Below are positions 25,932-33,885 of a stretch of DNA of 64,000 nucleotides, one piece after another. The notes under the pieces are model-generated. The model saw only the letters and a list, made by a program, of their open reading frames with translations. It made no database searches and had not been told where the DNA came from. The translations under genes and the position numbers were made by a program. Position 1 is the first letter of the stretch. Every line of letters starts with the position of its first letter. This DNA is from CALBPI01 sp038524795 (GTDB taxonomy: Bacteria; Pseudomonadota; Gammaproteobacteria; Steroidobacterales; Woeseiaceae): contig JBCBIJ010000010.1 in assembly GCA_038524795.1 (NCBI GenBank), positions 1 through 64,000 on the forward strand, written 5' to 3'.

Positions 25932-26801
25932 TCAGTTGAGCAGGTTCGCCATCCGGCGACGGTAGTCACGTACGCGCGCGTCGCCGGTTCCGAGCACATC
26001 GAACAGGCCGATGAGGCCCAGCCGTCCGGCGTCTTCGCCGAAGTCGCGGTGGTCGCGCAGCAGTCCAAAGAACTGCTCCAGCGCCGTGTCGTAGTCACGA
26101 GTCGCGGCGGCGACCTGGGCAAGTTCGTGCGTTAGCGCGGCATCCCCCGGGCTCTGTGCGAGCAGGGTTTTGAGCGTGTCCTTGTCGCGGAGGCCTTCGG
26201 CGGCCCGCGCCAGCGCGATCTCCGCCTTGAGCTGCTCAATCTCGGGTGCGGCGGCGAGCTCGTCGGGCAAGTCGGCCAGGGTCATGTCAGCCTCGGCAGC
26301 GCGACCCATGGCAAACAGGGTGCGGGCAATGTCAGCAACGATGCCCGGGTTTGCGGGCTCGGCGGCCCGTGCCTGCTCCAGCGCCGCCAGCGCCGTGTCG
26401 TAATCACCGGACATCAACGCGTGCTGGGCAGACCCGTGCAACCCCATGGGTGCCGTATCCACATGCTTGTCGAGAATTCGCTTGAGCTCCGCCTCCGGCT
26501 GCACTCCGACAAGCTCCTCGACGACCTTGCCGTCCTTAAAGACCACGAGGTAGGGAATGCTGCGTACACCAAATCCCGAGGCCAGCGTGGTCTCCTGGTC
26601 GACGTTGACCTTAGCCACGTGCAGGCGGCCAGCGTACTGGCTGGCCAGTGAATCGAGGATGGGCGCGATTTGTTTGCACGGGCCACACCACTCGGCCCAG
26701 AAGTCCACGACGACGGGCACATCGGCCTTGGCCACGCGAGCATCGAAGTCGCCTGCCGTGACGTCAAAGACCCAGTTGCTGTCGGTGTTGGCTTCAAACA
26801 T
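25932..26801 (-). CDS. cnoX: thioredoxin-TPR chaperedoxin CnoX (YbbN)
   Basis: 289 residues: an N-terminal thioredoxin domain (1-115) with an intact WCGPCK active site, then a TPR-like domain. E. coli CnoX lacks a redox-active CxxC pair, whereas this protein keeps it, as reported for the Caulobacter type, so it may both hold unfolded proteins and act on disulfides. Its partners in known systems are GroEL and DnaK. The start at 26801 (MFEANTDSNW) has GGGAG about 8 nt upstream and removes an unlikely 20-residue extension. Confidence 0.92.
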   Translation of the reverse strand: MFEANTDSNWVFDVTAGDFDARVAKADVPVVVDFWAEWCGPCKQIAPILDSLASQYAGRLHVAKVNVDQETTLASGFGVRSIPYLVVFKDGKVVEELVGVQPEAELKRILDKHVDTAPMGLHGSAQHALMSGDYDTALAALEQARAAEPANPGIVADIARTLFAMGRAAEADMTLADLPDELAAAPEIEQLKAEIALARAAEGLRDKDTLKTLLAQSPGDAALTHELAQVAAATRDYDTALEQFFGLLRDHRDFGEDAGRLGLIGLFDVLGTGDARVRDYRRRMANLLN

Positions 26802-26884
26802 ATCGGGCTCCCGGCGCGTTTCCCAGGCTGACGATGTTGGCCTTCGCGGCCACGTTTTCAAGCGGCGGGCGATGCGTCCGGGCT

Positions 26885-27043
26885 CAAAAAAAGAAGCCGG
26901 GGCCGGATGGTCCGGAGGGGGGATGGACCAGGCGTGTCGCCACCGGTGTTGCCACCGGGTCCGGCCCCGACGAATGCGACGCTTGGGGGGTTTGCGTCGC
27001 CGATCCGTCAGGATCGAGTGAGACCCGTCACGGGGCCTCGTGC
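26885..27043 (-). ncRNA. candidate structured RNA or 3' hairpin array with terminator-like end
   Basis: No gene is seen here. In the leftward direction successive hairpins are possible: CACG/CGTG at 27029-27042, CGATCC/GGATCG at 27001-27016, GCGACGC/GCGTCGC at 26976-27000. Then an outer 9-10 bp stem (26960-26969 with 26898-26907) encloses two inner hairpins (TGGTCC/GGACCA at 26908-26930 and CACCGGTG at 26941-26948). A seven-T run follows at 26892-26886. It lies 60-220 nt past the stop of the sigma-54-driven gene, so it is either an elaborate terminator or a processed RNA. Confidence 0.4.
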
Positions 27044-27103
27044 CCGCTGGGAACCGTCAACAAATTGGGGGGAGGCGACGGTGCCATGCGGGCGGGGAGA
27101 GAC

Positions 27104-27400
27104 TCAGAGTTGGGGTTCCGCGTTGGCGACCACAAGGGCTGCCCGCGCGCCGAGCTTGAGCTCGAGGTCGAGGGCCAGCTCGGCCTGGATCGCCACCTCG
27201 GCTCGTGTCAGGGCCGCTGCTGCGGACCGTTCCAGCGCCTGGGCGGGAGCGGCCTCGTATCCCGTACGCACAATTTCGGCACGTACTTCGTCGATGGCCG
27301 TCGACGTCTCATTGGCGTGTAACGGCGCATGCAGCGAGCCGATCGTCGCAAGGGCGGCCAGTACGGCTGTCGCTACGCGCTGCTTTCGGTTCGTTTTCAT
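27104..27400 (-). CDS. small secreted protein under a sigma-54-type promoter
   Basis: 98 residues from the ATG at 27400, with AGGTAG about 5 nt upstream; a longer start at 27448 is less likely. The signal peptide is MKTNRKQRVATAVLAALATI...LHA, cut near residue 29. The mature part of about 69 residues is Ala/Glu/Leu-rich and predicted helical (ALERSAAAALTRAEVAIQAELALDLELKL), with no cysteine. I recognise no family. It is preceded by a -24/-12 promoter and operators shared with the divergent activator gene, so it is probably the main target of that activator. Confidence 0.65.
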   Translation of the reverse strand: MKTNRKQRVATAVLAALATIGSLHAPLHANETSTAIDEVRAEIVRTGYEAAPAQALERSAAAALTRAEVAIQAELALDLELKLGARAALVVANAEPQL

Positions 27401-27477
27401 GTTGCTACCTGCCTTGCGGTACTGCGGCTGGCGAGAGGTCGCCGGCATTCACGCAGCACTGCGTTCGCTAACTTCTA

Positions 27478-27495
27478 TTGCATACGGTGTGCCAA
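27478..27495 (-). promoter_or_regulatory. sigma-54 (-24/-12) promoter for the small secreted protein
   Basis: The leftward strand reads TTGGCACACCGTATGCAA. It matches TGGCACG-N4-TTGC with GG at 27493-27492 and GC at 27481-27480, exactly 10 nt between them as sigma-54 requires. The expected transcript start is near 27468, some 68 nt before the ATG at 27400. An adjacent sigma-54 activator gene makes it more credible. Confidence 0.75.
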
Positions 27496-27537
27496 CTTTG
27501 AGGTTTAATAAAATCAATCAGTTACAGTTGATCGAGC

Positions 27538-27553
27538 TTACGGAATTCCGTAA
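27538..27553. promoter_or_regulatory. operator 1, perfect 16-bp palindrome
   Basis: TTACGGAATTCCGTAA is a perfect palindrome centred about 77 bp upstream of the predicted sigma-54 transcript start. It fits an enhancer site for the dimeric Fis-type domain of the divergent activator. Confidence 0.7.
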
Positions 27554-27554
27554 T

Positions 27555-27570
27555 TTCCAGTTTTCCGTGA
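27555..27570. promoter_or_regulatory. operator 2, degenerate copy
   Basis: TTCCAG-TTTT-CCGTGA keeps 9 of 12 arm positions of the TTACGG-N4-CCGTAA pattern and lies between the two strong sites, centred 17 bp from the first. It may complete a three-site array like those used by NorR-type activators. Confidence 0.4.
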
Positions 27571-27576
27571 CATGAA

Positions 27577-27592
27577 TTACGGATTTCCGTAA
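27577..27592. promoter_or_regulatory. operator 3, near-perfect palindrome beside the activator start
   Basis: TTACGG-ATTT-CCGTAA has perfect 6-bp arms and one mismatch in the centre. It ends 9 bp before the ATG of the activator gene at 27602, so binding here could also repress the activator's own expression. Confidence 0.65.
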
Positions 27593-27601
27593 ATTCTGAG
27601 A

Positions 27602-29425
27602 ATGGCGACGAGCCCAGACACAGACCAGCGCTACCAGACGCTCTTTCGGCGGCTGCCGATCATGGTCGCGGCGCTCGACGGTCGCGGCTACTTTCTCGAC
27701 CAGAGTGATCGGCTTATCGATCGACTCGGATACGACCGCGACACGCTGGTCACGCTGCGGCCCGGTGATATCGCCGACGCCGACTCTGTGCGGCGGATCG
27801 AGCAGGAGATGGTCCCGCAGCTCAGACGCACAGGTTCGGTGAGTGACGTGCCTGTGACCTTTATCGCCAGTGATGGCACGCCCGTGGCATTGCGCACCAG
27901 TGCGCTACACGAGCTCGATGCGAGCGGTCAGTACCTGCGTACGATCGCGGTCTACGAAGATGTGAAAGCCATCGCGCATATTGAGGCGCGGTTCGAGGCC
28001 ATTTACCGCGCCACGCCCGCGATGCTTCACACGGTCGATGAGCACGGCAACATCACCAACGTCAGCGATCACTGGCTGACCAAGCTTGGCTACACGCGCG
28101 AAGAGGTGCTGGGGCGCTCGATCCTCGAGTTCATGACCGATGCGTTCCGCAAACGCATCGGGGGTCAGCACGCGCTCGAATCGCTTATCGCTTCGGGCGG
28201 CAAACAAAACCAGAATCGGGAAATGAAGACACGCGATGGCCGCGTGCTCGAACTTATGATGTCGTCCGTGGCCGAACGCAATGCGCGTGGTGATGTGCTG
28301 CGCATGCTCGTAGCGTCCAAGGATGTCACGGAACGCAATCAGGCCGAGCGCGCTTTGCGAGAGTCGGTGGCCGAGAACGCGCGCTTGCGTCATGAGCTGG
28401 AACTGGAGCGTGACTACCTGCGCGAGGAGGTCAAAGTCTCCCTGCGCTTCGGCCGTATTGTGGGCGACAGCCCCGCGCTCACGGAGATGCTTGCGCAGCT
28501 CGAGGCGGTGGCGGGCACACCGGCCAGTGTGTTGATTACCGGGGAGTCGGGCACGGGCAAGGAGCTTGTCGCTCGCGAGGTCCACGCGCGCAGTGAGCGC
28601 GCCACGGGGCCGCTCGTGAAGGTCAACTGCGCGTCGATCCCCGAGGAGCTCTTCGAGAGCGAGTTCTTCGGTCACGTTCGCGGCGCGTTCACGGGCGCTG
28701 TACGTGACCGCATCGGCAGGTTTCAGCTGGCCGATGGCGGCACCATATTCCTTGATGAAATCGGCGAGATTCCGCTCGACCTGCAGGGCAAGCTACTGCG
28801 AGTACTGCAGGAAAACGAGTTCGAACGGGTCGGCGAAGATGTCACGCGCAAGGTTGACGTGCGTGTTGTGGCGGCTACCAACCGGGATCTTGTTGAGGCT
28901 GTCGAGGCGGGCCGATTTCGCGGCGATCTCTACTACCGGCTCAGTGTGTTCCCCATTGCCGTGCCGCCCCTGCGAGAGCGCGGCGACGACGTCGTCGCAC
29001 TGGCGCAACATTTTCTGCAGCAGACGGTGCGCGACTTTGGCCGCAAGCCCATGCAGCTCACGCGACGTCAGGCCGAGGCGCTGTCGCGTTATCCCTGGCC
29101 GGGCAACGTGCGGGAGCTCAAGAACGTGATCGAGCGTGCCGTGATCCTCTCACCGGGCGCGAACCTGCGACTCGATCTGTCGCTGCCCGAAGCTGAGGCC
29201 GAGCCCGGTGCTCCGGTGCCTGCGGTACCCGTTACAAAGCCCGCTCAAAGCGAGATACTCAGCGAACAAGAGCTGCGCGCACTCGAGCGCGACAACTTGG
29301 TCGCAGCGCTCGAGCGCACGGGCTGGAAGGTCAGCGGCGACGGGGGTGCCGCGGCGTTGCTCGGTGTTCGGCCGAGCACACTCGCGGACCGCATTCGCCG
29401 TTGGGGCATTGAGCGGCCGCGCTAG
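27602..29425 (+). CDS. PAS-domain sigma-54-dependent transcriptional activator
   Basis: 607 residues. Two PAS domains (about 10-115 and 125-250) and a short coiled coil precede an AAA+ sigma-54 interaction domain (about 290-520). Walker A is GESGTGKE from residue 314; the sigma-54 contact loop is GAFTGA near 361; Walker B is GGTIFLDEIGEIP. The Fis-type helix-turn-helix is at the end (AALLGVRPSTLADRIRRWGI), like FhlA and NorR. There is no receiver domain, so the signal should come through the PAS domains directly. No Shine-Dalgarno is evident, and operator 3 overlaps the leader. It probably activates the divergent small secreted protein gene. Confidence 0.93.
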   Translation: MATSPDTDQRYQTLFRRLPIMVAALDGRGYFLDQSDRLIDRLGYDRDTLVTLRPGDIADADSVRRIEQEMVPQLRRTGSVSDVPVTFIASDGTPVALRTSALHELDASGQYLRTIAVYEDVKAIAHIEARFEAIYRATPAMLHTVDEHGNITNVSDHWLTKLGYTREEVLGRSILEFMTDAFRKRIGGQHALESLIASGGKQNQNREMKTRDGRVLELMMSSVAERNARGDVLRMLVASKDVTERNQAERALRESVAENARLRHELELERDYLREEVKVSLRFGRIVGDSPALTEMLAQLEAVAGTPASVLITGESGTGKELVAREVHARSERATGPLVKVNCASIPEELFESEFFGHVRGAFTGAVRDRIGRFQLADGGTIFLDEIGEIPLDLQGKLLRVLQENEFERVGEDVTRKVDVRVVAATNRDLVEAVEAGRFRGDLYYRLSVFPIAVPPLRERGDDVVALAQHFLQQTVRDFGRKPMQLTRRQAEALSRYPWPGNVRELKNVIERAVILSPGANLRLDLSLPEAEAEPGAPVPAVPVTKPAQSEILSEQELRALERDNLVAALERTGWKVSGDGGAAALLGVRPSTLADRIRRWGIERPR

Positions 29426-29466
29426 CGTCGCGGAACCGCGTGCTGCTGCTGCGAGTCTGACTAGAC

Positions 29467-30603
29467 ATGGGACGGCTGGGTATTTGGGTGGCGACAAGAG
29501 CCGGGGCGGGCGCGATCGCGCTGGCGCTCACAGCCTGCGCGGGCCTGGGGCGCGTCGCCCCCGAGCCTCCGCGGCCGCTTTCGGGCATTGACGCAGAACG
29601 CCTTTCCGAAGCACCCGCGCCAAGGCCGCCGGAGGACATTCTCGCGGTCACCGATGACATGCGGCAGTTTGTGACGCTGAACGTGAGCCGCCATGTGGAC
29701 GTCGAACGACGCATCCGACAACTGACCAGCGCGGTGTTGCACCCGGGCACTCTGGGCATCGCCTACCACGACCGCATGACACGAACGGCGTCCGAGACGT
29801 TCGAGACGGCCAATGGCAACTGTCTGTCGTTGTCGATGCTATTCGTGGCTCTGGCCCGCGAGGCGGGCATCGAGGCGCGCTTCTACGAGGTCAACATGGT
29901 TCCCGAATGGACGTTGGCCGGTGACGTCGTATTCGCCACGCGCCACATCAATGTCGGCGGTCGCATCACAGCCGGCAGCACTTACGTCATGGACTTCTCA
30001 CCCTACGTCGCCCGTCGCGAAGTCGGTCGGCAACGTCTTACCGATGAAGAGGCCATCGCGCAGTACTACAACAACATCGGCGCCAACTACCTCGCCGAAG
30101 GATCGATCGTCGCGGCCTACCGTCACTTCGTCGCCGGTATCGAGATGGCGCCGAGGATCAGCTTCCTTTGGTCCAATCTGTCGGTCGTGTACTCGCGTAA
30201 TGGCCAGCCGGACGCGGCTGAATGGGCACTGCGACGTGCCGTGGCCATCGACGGCCGCAATACGTCGGCCATGGCGAATCTGGTGCGCGTGCTGCGCGAA
30301 CGGGGCGCGACCGAAGAAGCTGAGGCCTTGGCGACCAAGATCGCCGGCGCACAACGCGACAACCCCTACTACCAGTTCGCCCTCGGCGAACGGCATCTGG
30401 CCGAGTCGGAATTCGCGGATGCGTTAGCGCGCTTGCAGCGCGCGATCTCGCTGGAGCCCGGCGAGCCGCTGTTCTACCGCAAGGCCGCGGTGGCAGCGAT
30501 GGCTTTAGACGATACCGCGTTGGCCGAGGACTATGATGGCAGGGCGGAAGCGCTGGATGCGGAGGCGCAGCGCCGCGGCCGCGACCCCTTTCGGCGTCGC
30601 TGA
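29467..30603 (+). CDS. transglutaminase-like/TPR lipoprotein
   Basis: 378 residues. The lipoprotein cysteine is C24 (LALTAC). A transglutaminase-like domain follows with a plausible triad C119 (GNCLSLSMLFVALAREAG), H160 (TRHINVGG) and D176 (VMDFSP). From about 190 on there are tetratricopeptide repeats (YYNNIGANYLAEGSIVAAYRHF, WSNLSVVYSRNGQPDAAEWALRRAV). Such proteins are likely periplasmic proteases or amidases or assembly factors; no substrate is known. It lies 41 nt after the sigma-54 activator gene on the same strand. Confidence 0.8.
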   Translation: MGRLGIWVATRAGAGAIALALTACAGLGRVAPEPPRPLSGIDAERLSEAPAPRPPEDILAVTDDMRQFVTLNVSRHVDVERRIRQLTSAVLHPGTLGIAYHDRMTRTASETFETANGNCLSLSMLFVALAREAGIEARFYEVNMVPEWTLAGDVVFATRHINVGGRITAGSTYVMDFSPYVARREVGRQRLTDEEAIAQYYNNIGANYLAEGSIVAAYRHFVAGIEMAPRISFLWSNLSVVYSRNGQPDAAEWALRRAVAIDGRNTSAMANLVRVLRERGATEEAEALATKIAGAQRDNPYYQFALGERHLAESEFADALARLQRAISLEPGEPLFYRKAAVAAMALDDTALAEDYDGRAEALDAEAQRRGRDPFRRR

Positions 30604-30612
30604 CCGTGGCAA

Positions 30613-31431
30613 CTAGGTGGCTGCAACGAGCAGCAGCGGGCCTTCAGATACGACGACACCACCGGGCTGCTCAGCCGTGATTGCGAAAGCTGCCGGTGAC
30701 AGCACCGGAAGCTTGGCGTCGATCGGAATCAGCACCTCGGCGTCGGCCGACAAGACATCGAAGACGCCGCCGTCGACCGGCTCTGCGTCACGGTCCGGGT
30801 CGACGATCCACAGCTGGTACTGACGGACCGAAGGGTCGTTGGCCGGCATGCCGGCGAGACGCAGGTAGCCGCGTTGCTCGTCGTTGTTCCAGACCACGTC
30901 ACCGGTTACGCCCGAGTAGGCATCGAATTCCGACGTCGCCCAGGGCACGGTGATGGTGCCGGGCTGCTGCGTCAGTGCATCACGCACGTCGCTGGCCACG
31001 GGGACCGGCGCGGCGGGGCCGGCCGTCTCAGGGCGCGGCTGCACGATGAGCGCGATAAACATGGCGGCTGCTGCGGCCCAGCCCAAGCCACCAAACCAAC
31101 CGCTGCGCGCGGGGGCCGCTGCGGGCTCGGCGCTACGTCGGCTGGCCAGGTCGGTCACGCTCGCTGACGGACGCACATACTGCGTTGCGTCGGCGAGCAG
31201 CTTCTCACGCAGGCCTGCCGGCATGGCTTCGTTATCCACTGCGGGTAGCGTGGCCAACATGGCTGCTGCGGCTGCCAGCTCCAGCTCCTCGGCGAAGGCA
31301 CCGCCAGAGGTCGCCCCGGCGTCTTTCGCCAGTGCGTCAAGGCTTGCCGCGTCGAGGCCCGTAAGCCCGCCACCCGGATCTTCTGTGACGTGCTCGATCA
31401 GGCGATCGAGCGTTGGGTTATCTGTGTTCAT
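30613..31431 (-). CDS. anti-sigma-K factor RskA-like membrane protein
   Basis: 272 residues starting at the ATG at 31431 (MNTDNPTLDRLIEHV), which overlaps the sigma gene stop as TAATG; the frame runs further upstream but only antisense to sigma coding. An N-terminal sigma-binding helical domain (1-85) is followed by one membrane helix around 145-165 (GLGWAAAAAMFIALIVQ) and an extracytoplasmic RskA C-domain (about 170-272) with VVWNNDEQRGYLRLAGMPANDPSVRQYQLWIVD-type sequence. It should hold the upstream sigma factor at the membrane until proteolysis or a redox signal. Confidence 0.85.
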   Translation of the reverse strand: MNTDNPTLDRLIEHVTEDPGGGLTGLDAASLDALAKDAGATSGGAFAEELELAAAAAMLATLPAVDNEAMPAGLREKLLADATQYVRPSASVTDLASRRSAEPAAAPARSGWFGGLGWAAAAAMFIALIVQPRPETAGPAAPVPVASDVRDALTQQPGTITVPWATSEFDAYSGVTGDVVWNNDEQRGYLRLAGMPANDPSVRQYQLWIVDPDRDAEPVDGGVFDVLSADAEVLIPIDAKLPVLSPAAFAITAEQPGGVVVSEGPLLLVAAT

Positions 31432-32126
31432 TACATTGTCCCGCGGTACTGCGCGGTTTCGCCGGCCCCGAGATCTTCTCGGAGCGCGATCAGTCCGCGT
31501 CTGATGTGACTCTTCACTGTGCCCAGTGGAAGGTCCATTTCTTCTGCAATCGCGCTGTGCGACATGCCGAGCCATGCCGACATGCGGATGGCTTCTCGTT
31601 GTTCGGGTTTCATGCCCTCAAGGGCTTGCGCCACGCGCGCAACGTCATTGCCGAGGCCGGCCGACTCTTCGGCCGAAGGCGCATGCTCGAGGTGATCTTC
31701 GTAAGCTTCTTCGATGGGTTGCCGACCGTGCTTGCGCAGGCGGTCGATCAGACGACGTCGGGCGAGCATGGCCACAAATGTGGTCTCGCTGGCCTTGGAC
31801 GGATCGAAGCGGTCGGCGAAACGCCAGATTTCTACGAAGATTTCCTGCACGGCATCTTCGGCATCCGCCTCATTGGGCGATAGCCGACGTGCGAGCGACC
31901 ACACGAGGCCGCCGAACTGGTCGAGGCACGCTGATACAGCGGCTTGTTCGCCGGCTGCAACGCGCTGCAAAAGACCTGAATCACCGCTCACAGATGCACC
32001 CTTTTTGGCGTTGGGATTACGTGCGGCAGTGCCTTGCTTCCGGTCTGAAATCTGCACTACCGCCGCGGAGCGACGGTAGTGCGTTTCAGGACTGTTTGCA
32101 AATGTGCTCAAGGCTAGATTTCCCAT
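31431..32126 (-). CDS. ECF sigma factor, SigK-like
   Basis: About 231 residues. Region 2 is seen in GGLVWSLARRLSPNEADAEDAVQEIFVEIWRFADRFDPSKA with TTFVAMLARRRLIDRLRK. Region 4 is MKPEQREAIRMSAWLGMSHSAIAEEMDLPLGTVKSHIRRGLIALRE. I use the ATG at 32126, which overlaps the fasciclin gene stop (TGATG); a TTG lies one codon earlier. The N-terminal 45 residues are low-complexity and the true start may be further in. Order fasciclin - sigma - anti-sigma with both junctions overlapping indicates one tightly coupled operon. Confidence 0.88.
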   Translation of the reverse strand: MGNLALSTFANSPETHYRRSAAVVQISDRKQGTAARNPNAKKGASVSGDSGLLQRVAAGEQAAVSACLDQFGGLVWSLARRLSPNEADAEDAVQEIFVEIWRFADRFDPSKASETTFVAMLARRRLIDRLRKHGRQPIEEAYEDHLEHAPSAEESAGLGNDVARVAQALEGMKPEQREAIRMSAWLGMSHSAIAEEMDLPLGTVKSHIRRGLIALREDLGAGETAQYRGTM

Positions 32127-32962
32127 CAATTCCTTGCCATTTGCATGGTGCCGTGGGCGAGCTCGGCGCGAACGTCATCGAGGGCGTAGCGCAGCGTCCA
32201 GGCACTGGCGCGATCGCTCGACTGACTGTGCGCACGATCAAGGCTCGAGGCCAGGCGCGCGCGTGCCGCATTCGACAGGCCGGCTTCGTCAGCAAACTGC
32301 ATGAGACTCTTCGCGGCGACCGTGTAGGCGGCCGTGGTCGCGGCAGCGTTGCCGTGGTTGAAGAGCGGCACGCCCGTGTCGATGGCCGTGTCGATAATGT
32401 CCAGCGCGCGATCACTGCCGCTCATGTAAGCGGTCGGCTCGGGCGGCAGGATGACGGAATCGATGACGTGGATGACGCCGTTGCTGGCAGCAATGTCCAC
32501 GGCCACGATGTTGGCACCTTCGATGGTGAAGCCGTCGCCCTTGGCAGCGATGCCGGCAGCGGCTTCTGCAAGCGTATCGACGCTGATGCCGTCGGCCAGC
32601 GCGGTGCTCTTGACCTTGCCCGACAGCACGTGGAATTTGAGGATGCGCGCGAGCTGATCCTGATTCTCAGGTTTCAGCAGCGTTTCGACGGTGCCTTCCG
32701 GCAGCTTTGCGAAGGCTTCGTCGGTCGGCGCGAACACAGTGAACGGACCGCCGTTCGCGAGCGTGTCGGCAAGACCCGCGGCCTGGGCTGCGGCGAGCAG
32801 CGTGCCGAACTGGCCGGCAGACTGGGCCGTCTCGACGATGTTCTTGGCGCTCATTTTTTCTTCGTGGTGGCCTGCCTGGACCGACGTGGAAACGGCGGCG
32901 ATGGCAAGTACCGACGCGGCCATCAGGGCACGGCGGTTCAATTTGATTACAGACGTCAACAT
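32126..32962 (-). CDS. exported fasciclin-domain protein
   Basis: 278 residues. The signal peptide ends at VQA (about residue 29). A single FAS1 domain spans about 37-170, with the conserved FTVFAPTDEAFAKLP and FHVLSGKV...GANIVAVDIAASNGVIHVIDSVILP blocks. The last 100 residues are a helical extension without a recognised domain. FAS1 domains mediate adhesion. In mycobacteria the SigK/RskA pair controls the FAS1 proteins MPT70/MPT83; here the FAS1 gene leads the sigma/anti-sigma operon, so self-regulated output is likely. Confidence 0.9.
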   Translation of the reverse strand: MLTSVIKLNRRALMAASVLAIAAVSTSVQAGHHEEKMSAKNIVETAQSAGQFGTLLAAAQAAGLADTLANGGPFTVFAPTDEAFAKLPEGTVETLLKPENQDQLARILKFHVLSGKVKSTALADGISVDTLAEAAAGIAAKGDGFTIEGANIVAVDIAASNGVIHVIDSVILPPEPTAYMSGSDRALDIIDTAIDTGVPLFNHGNAAATTAAYTVAAKSLMQFADEAGLSNAARARLASSLDRAHSQSSDRASAWTLRYALDDVRAELAHGTMQMARN

Positions 32963-33109
32963 GGTGTGTCTCCGAGAGTGCGAGGGACCCGGCGCCGGGG
33001 GTCATGAGCGCTTTTCGCCGCCGCGGCGACAACGGATGCGGACAGCTATGCATTTGATACGGCAAACTAGCTGCGAATCCGCTGTCCGCTTTCTGACGAA
33101 GGCGCAAAC
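32963..33109. promoter_or_regulatory. divergent promoter region of the fasciclin-sigma operon and the TVP38 gene
   Basis: 147 nt without genes. The leader next to the fasciclin ATG holds the palindrome CCCGGCGCCGGG at 32988-32999. On the leftward strand GCATCC followed after 16 nt by CGAAAA is a loose resemblance to the SigK-type -35/-10 pattern I recall from mycobacteria. This is suggestive only. Confidence 0.3.
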
Positions 33110-33883
33110 ATGAACACACAAAGCACACCACAAGCAGCGGGCGGCAAAGGCCGACTCATCGCAGGCGGACTGTTCCTTACGGGCATGCTCGTCGCGGTAT
33201 GGACGCTGCCCCTCGAAGCCTGGCTCACGCAAGCCTCCGCCTGGATCGAAACGCACCCCTGGCAGGGTCGGGCCTGGTTCCTGCTCGCCTTTGTCATTGG
33301 CGCCTGCATCATGGTGCCGGGCTCACTACTCTTTATGACGGGCGGGTTCCTGTTCGGGTTTGGTTGGGGCGTCTTGCTTGTCGCCATCGCGACGCCCGTT
33401 GCAGCGACCGCAGCGTTCCTGCTGGGCGCGACGGTCGCACGCGATCAGGTGGCCGCCGTGGCGGCCCGCTACCCGAAGTTCGATGCCATCGATCGCGCCC
33501 TGGACCAGAAGGGTGCGTTGATCGTGCTGCTCACGCGCGTGTCGATGCTGCTGCCCTACAACGTGCTCAACTACATCTTCGGCGTCACGCGCATTCGTGT
33601 GATGCCCTATTTCGTAGCCACAGCCGCCGGCATGCTGCCGCCCGTCGTACTGTTCGTGTACATCGGCTCCGTGGCCCGCAACATTGACGCGCTCATGGAA
33701 GGTGGACAGATCAGCGGCCCCTGGCAGACCGCACTTCTGATTGGTGGTCTGGCCGCGATCCTGGCGACAGGCGTGATCATCCAGCGCACGGCGTCGCGCG
33801 TGCTGCGGGAGTCGATCGCGGAGTCCGTCGCCCATGAGTCGGACGAATCGCAAGACGAGCCCCTGAACGGGCAGGCCGTCTGA
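33110..33883 (+). CDS. TVP38/TMEM64 (DedA-superfamily) membrane protein
   Basis: 257 residues with about six membrane segments. The family core is present: ACIMVPGSLLFMTGGFLFGFGWGVLLVAIATPVAATAAFLLG, then LTRVSMLLPYNVLNYIFGVTRIRVMPYFVATAAGMLPPVVLFVYIGS. VTT/DedA-like proteins are implicated in lipid scrambling or flippase activity at the inner membrane. The acidic tail is unremarkable. It is transcribed away from the fasciclin-sigma operon and converges on the DUF3187 gene with 2 nt between stops. Confidence 0.9.
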   Translation: MNTQSTPQAAGGKGRLIAGGLFLTGMLVAVWTLPLEAWLTQASAWIETHPWQGRAWFLLAFVIGACIMVPGSLLFMTGGFLFGFGWGVLLVAIATPVAATAAFLLGATVARDQVAAVAARYPKFDAIDRALDQKGALIVLLTRVSMLLPYNVLNYIFGVTRIRVMPYFVATAAGMLPPVVLFVYIGSVARNIDALMEGGQISGPWQTALLIGGLAAILATGVIIQRTASRVLRESIAESVAHESDESQDEPLNGQAV

Positions 33884-33885
33884 GT

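Noticed and set aside
26834..27322. 162-residue frame on the plus strand
   Set aside because: It runs through the hairpin-rich region and antisense to the small secreted protein, with no ribosome site or domain; glycine/arginine-rich shadow composition.
31526..33007. 493-residue open frame on the plus strand
   Set aside because: Antisense to the sigma and fasciclin genes, which carry conserved domains; no family features of its own.
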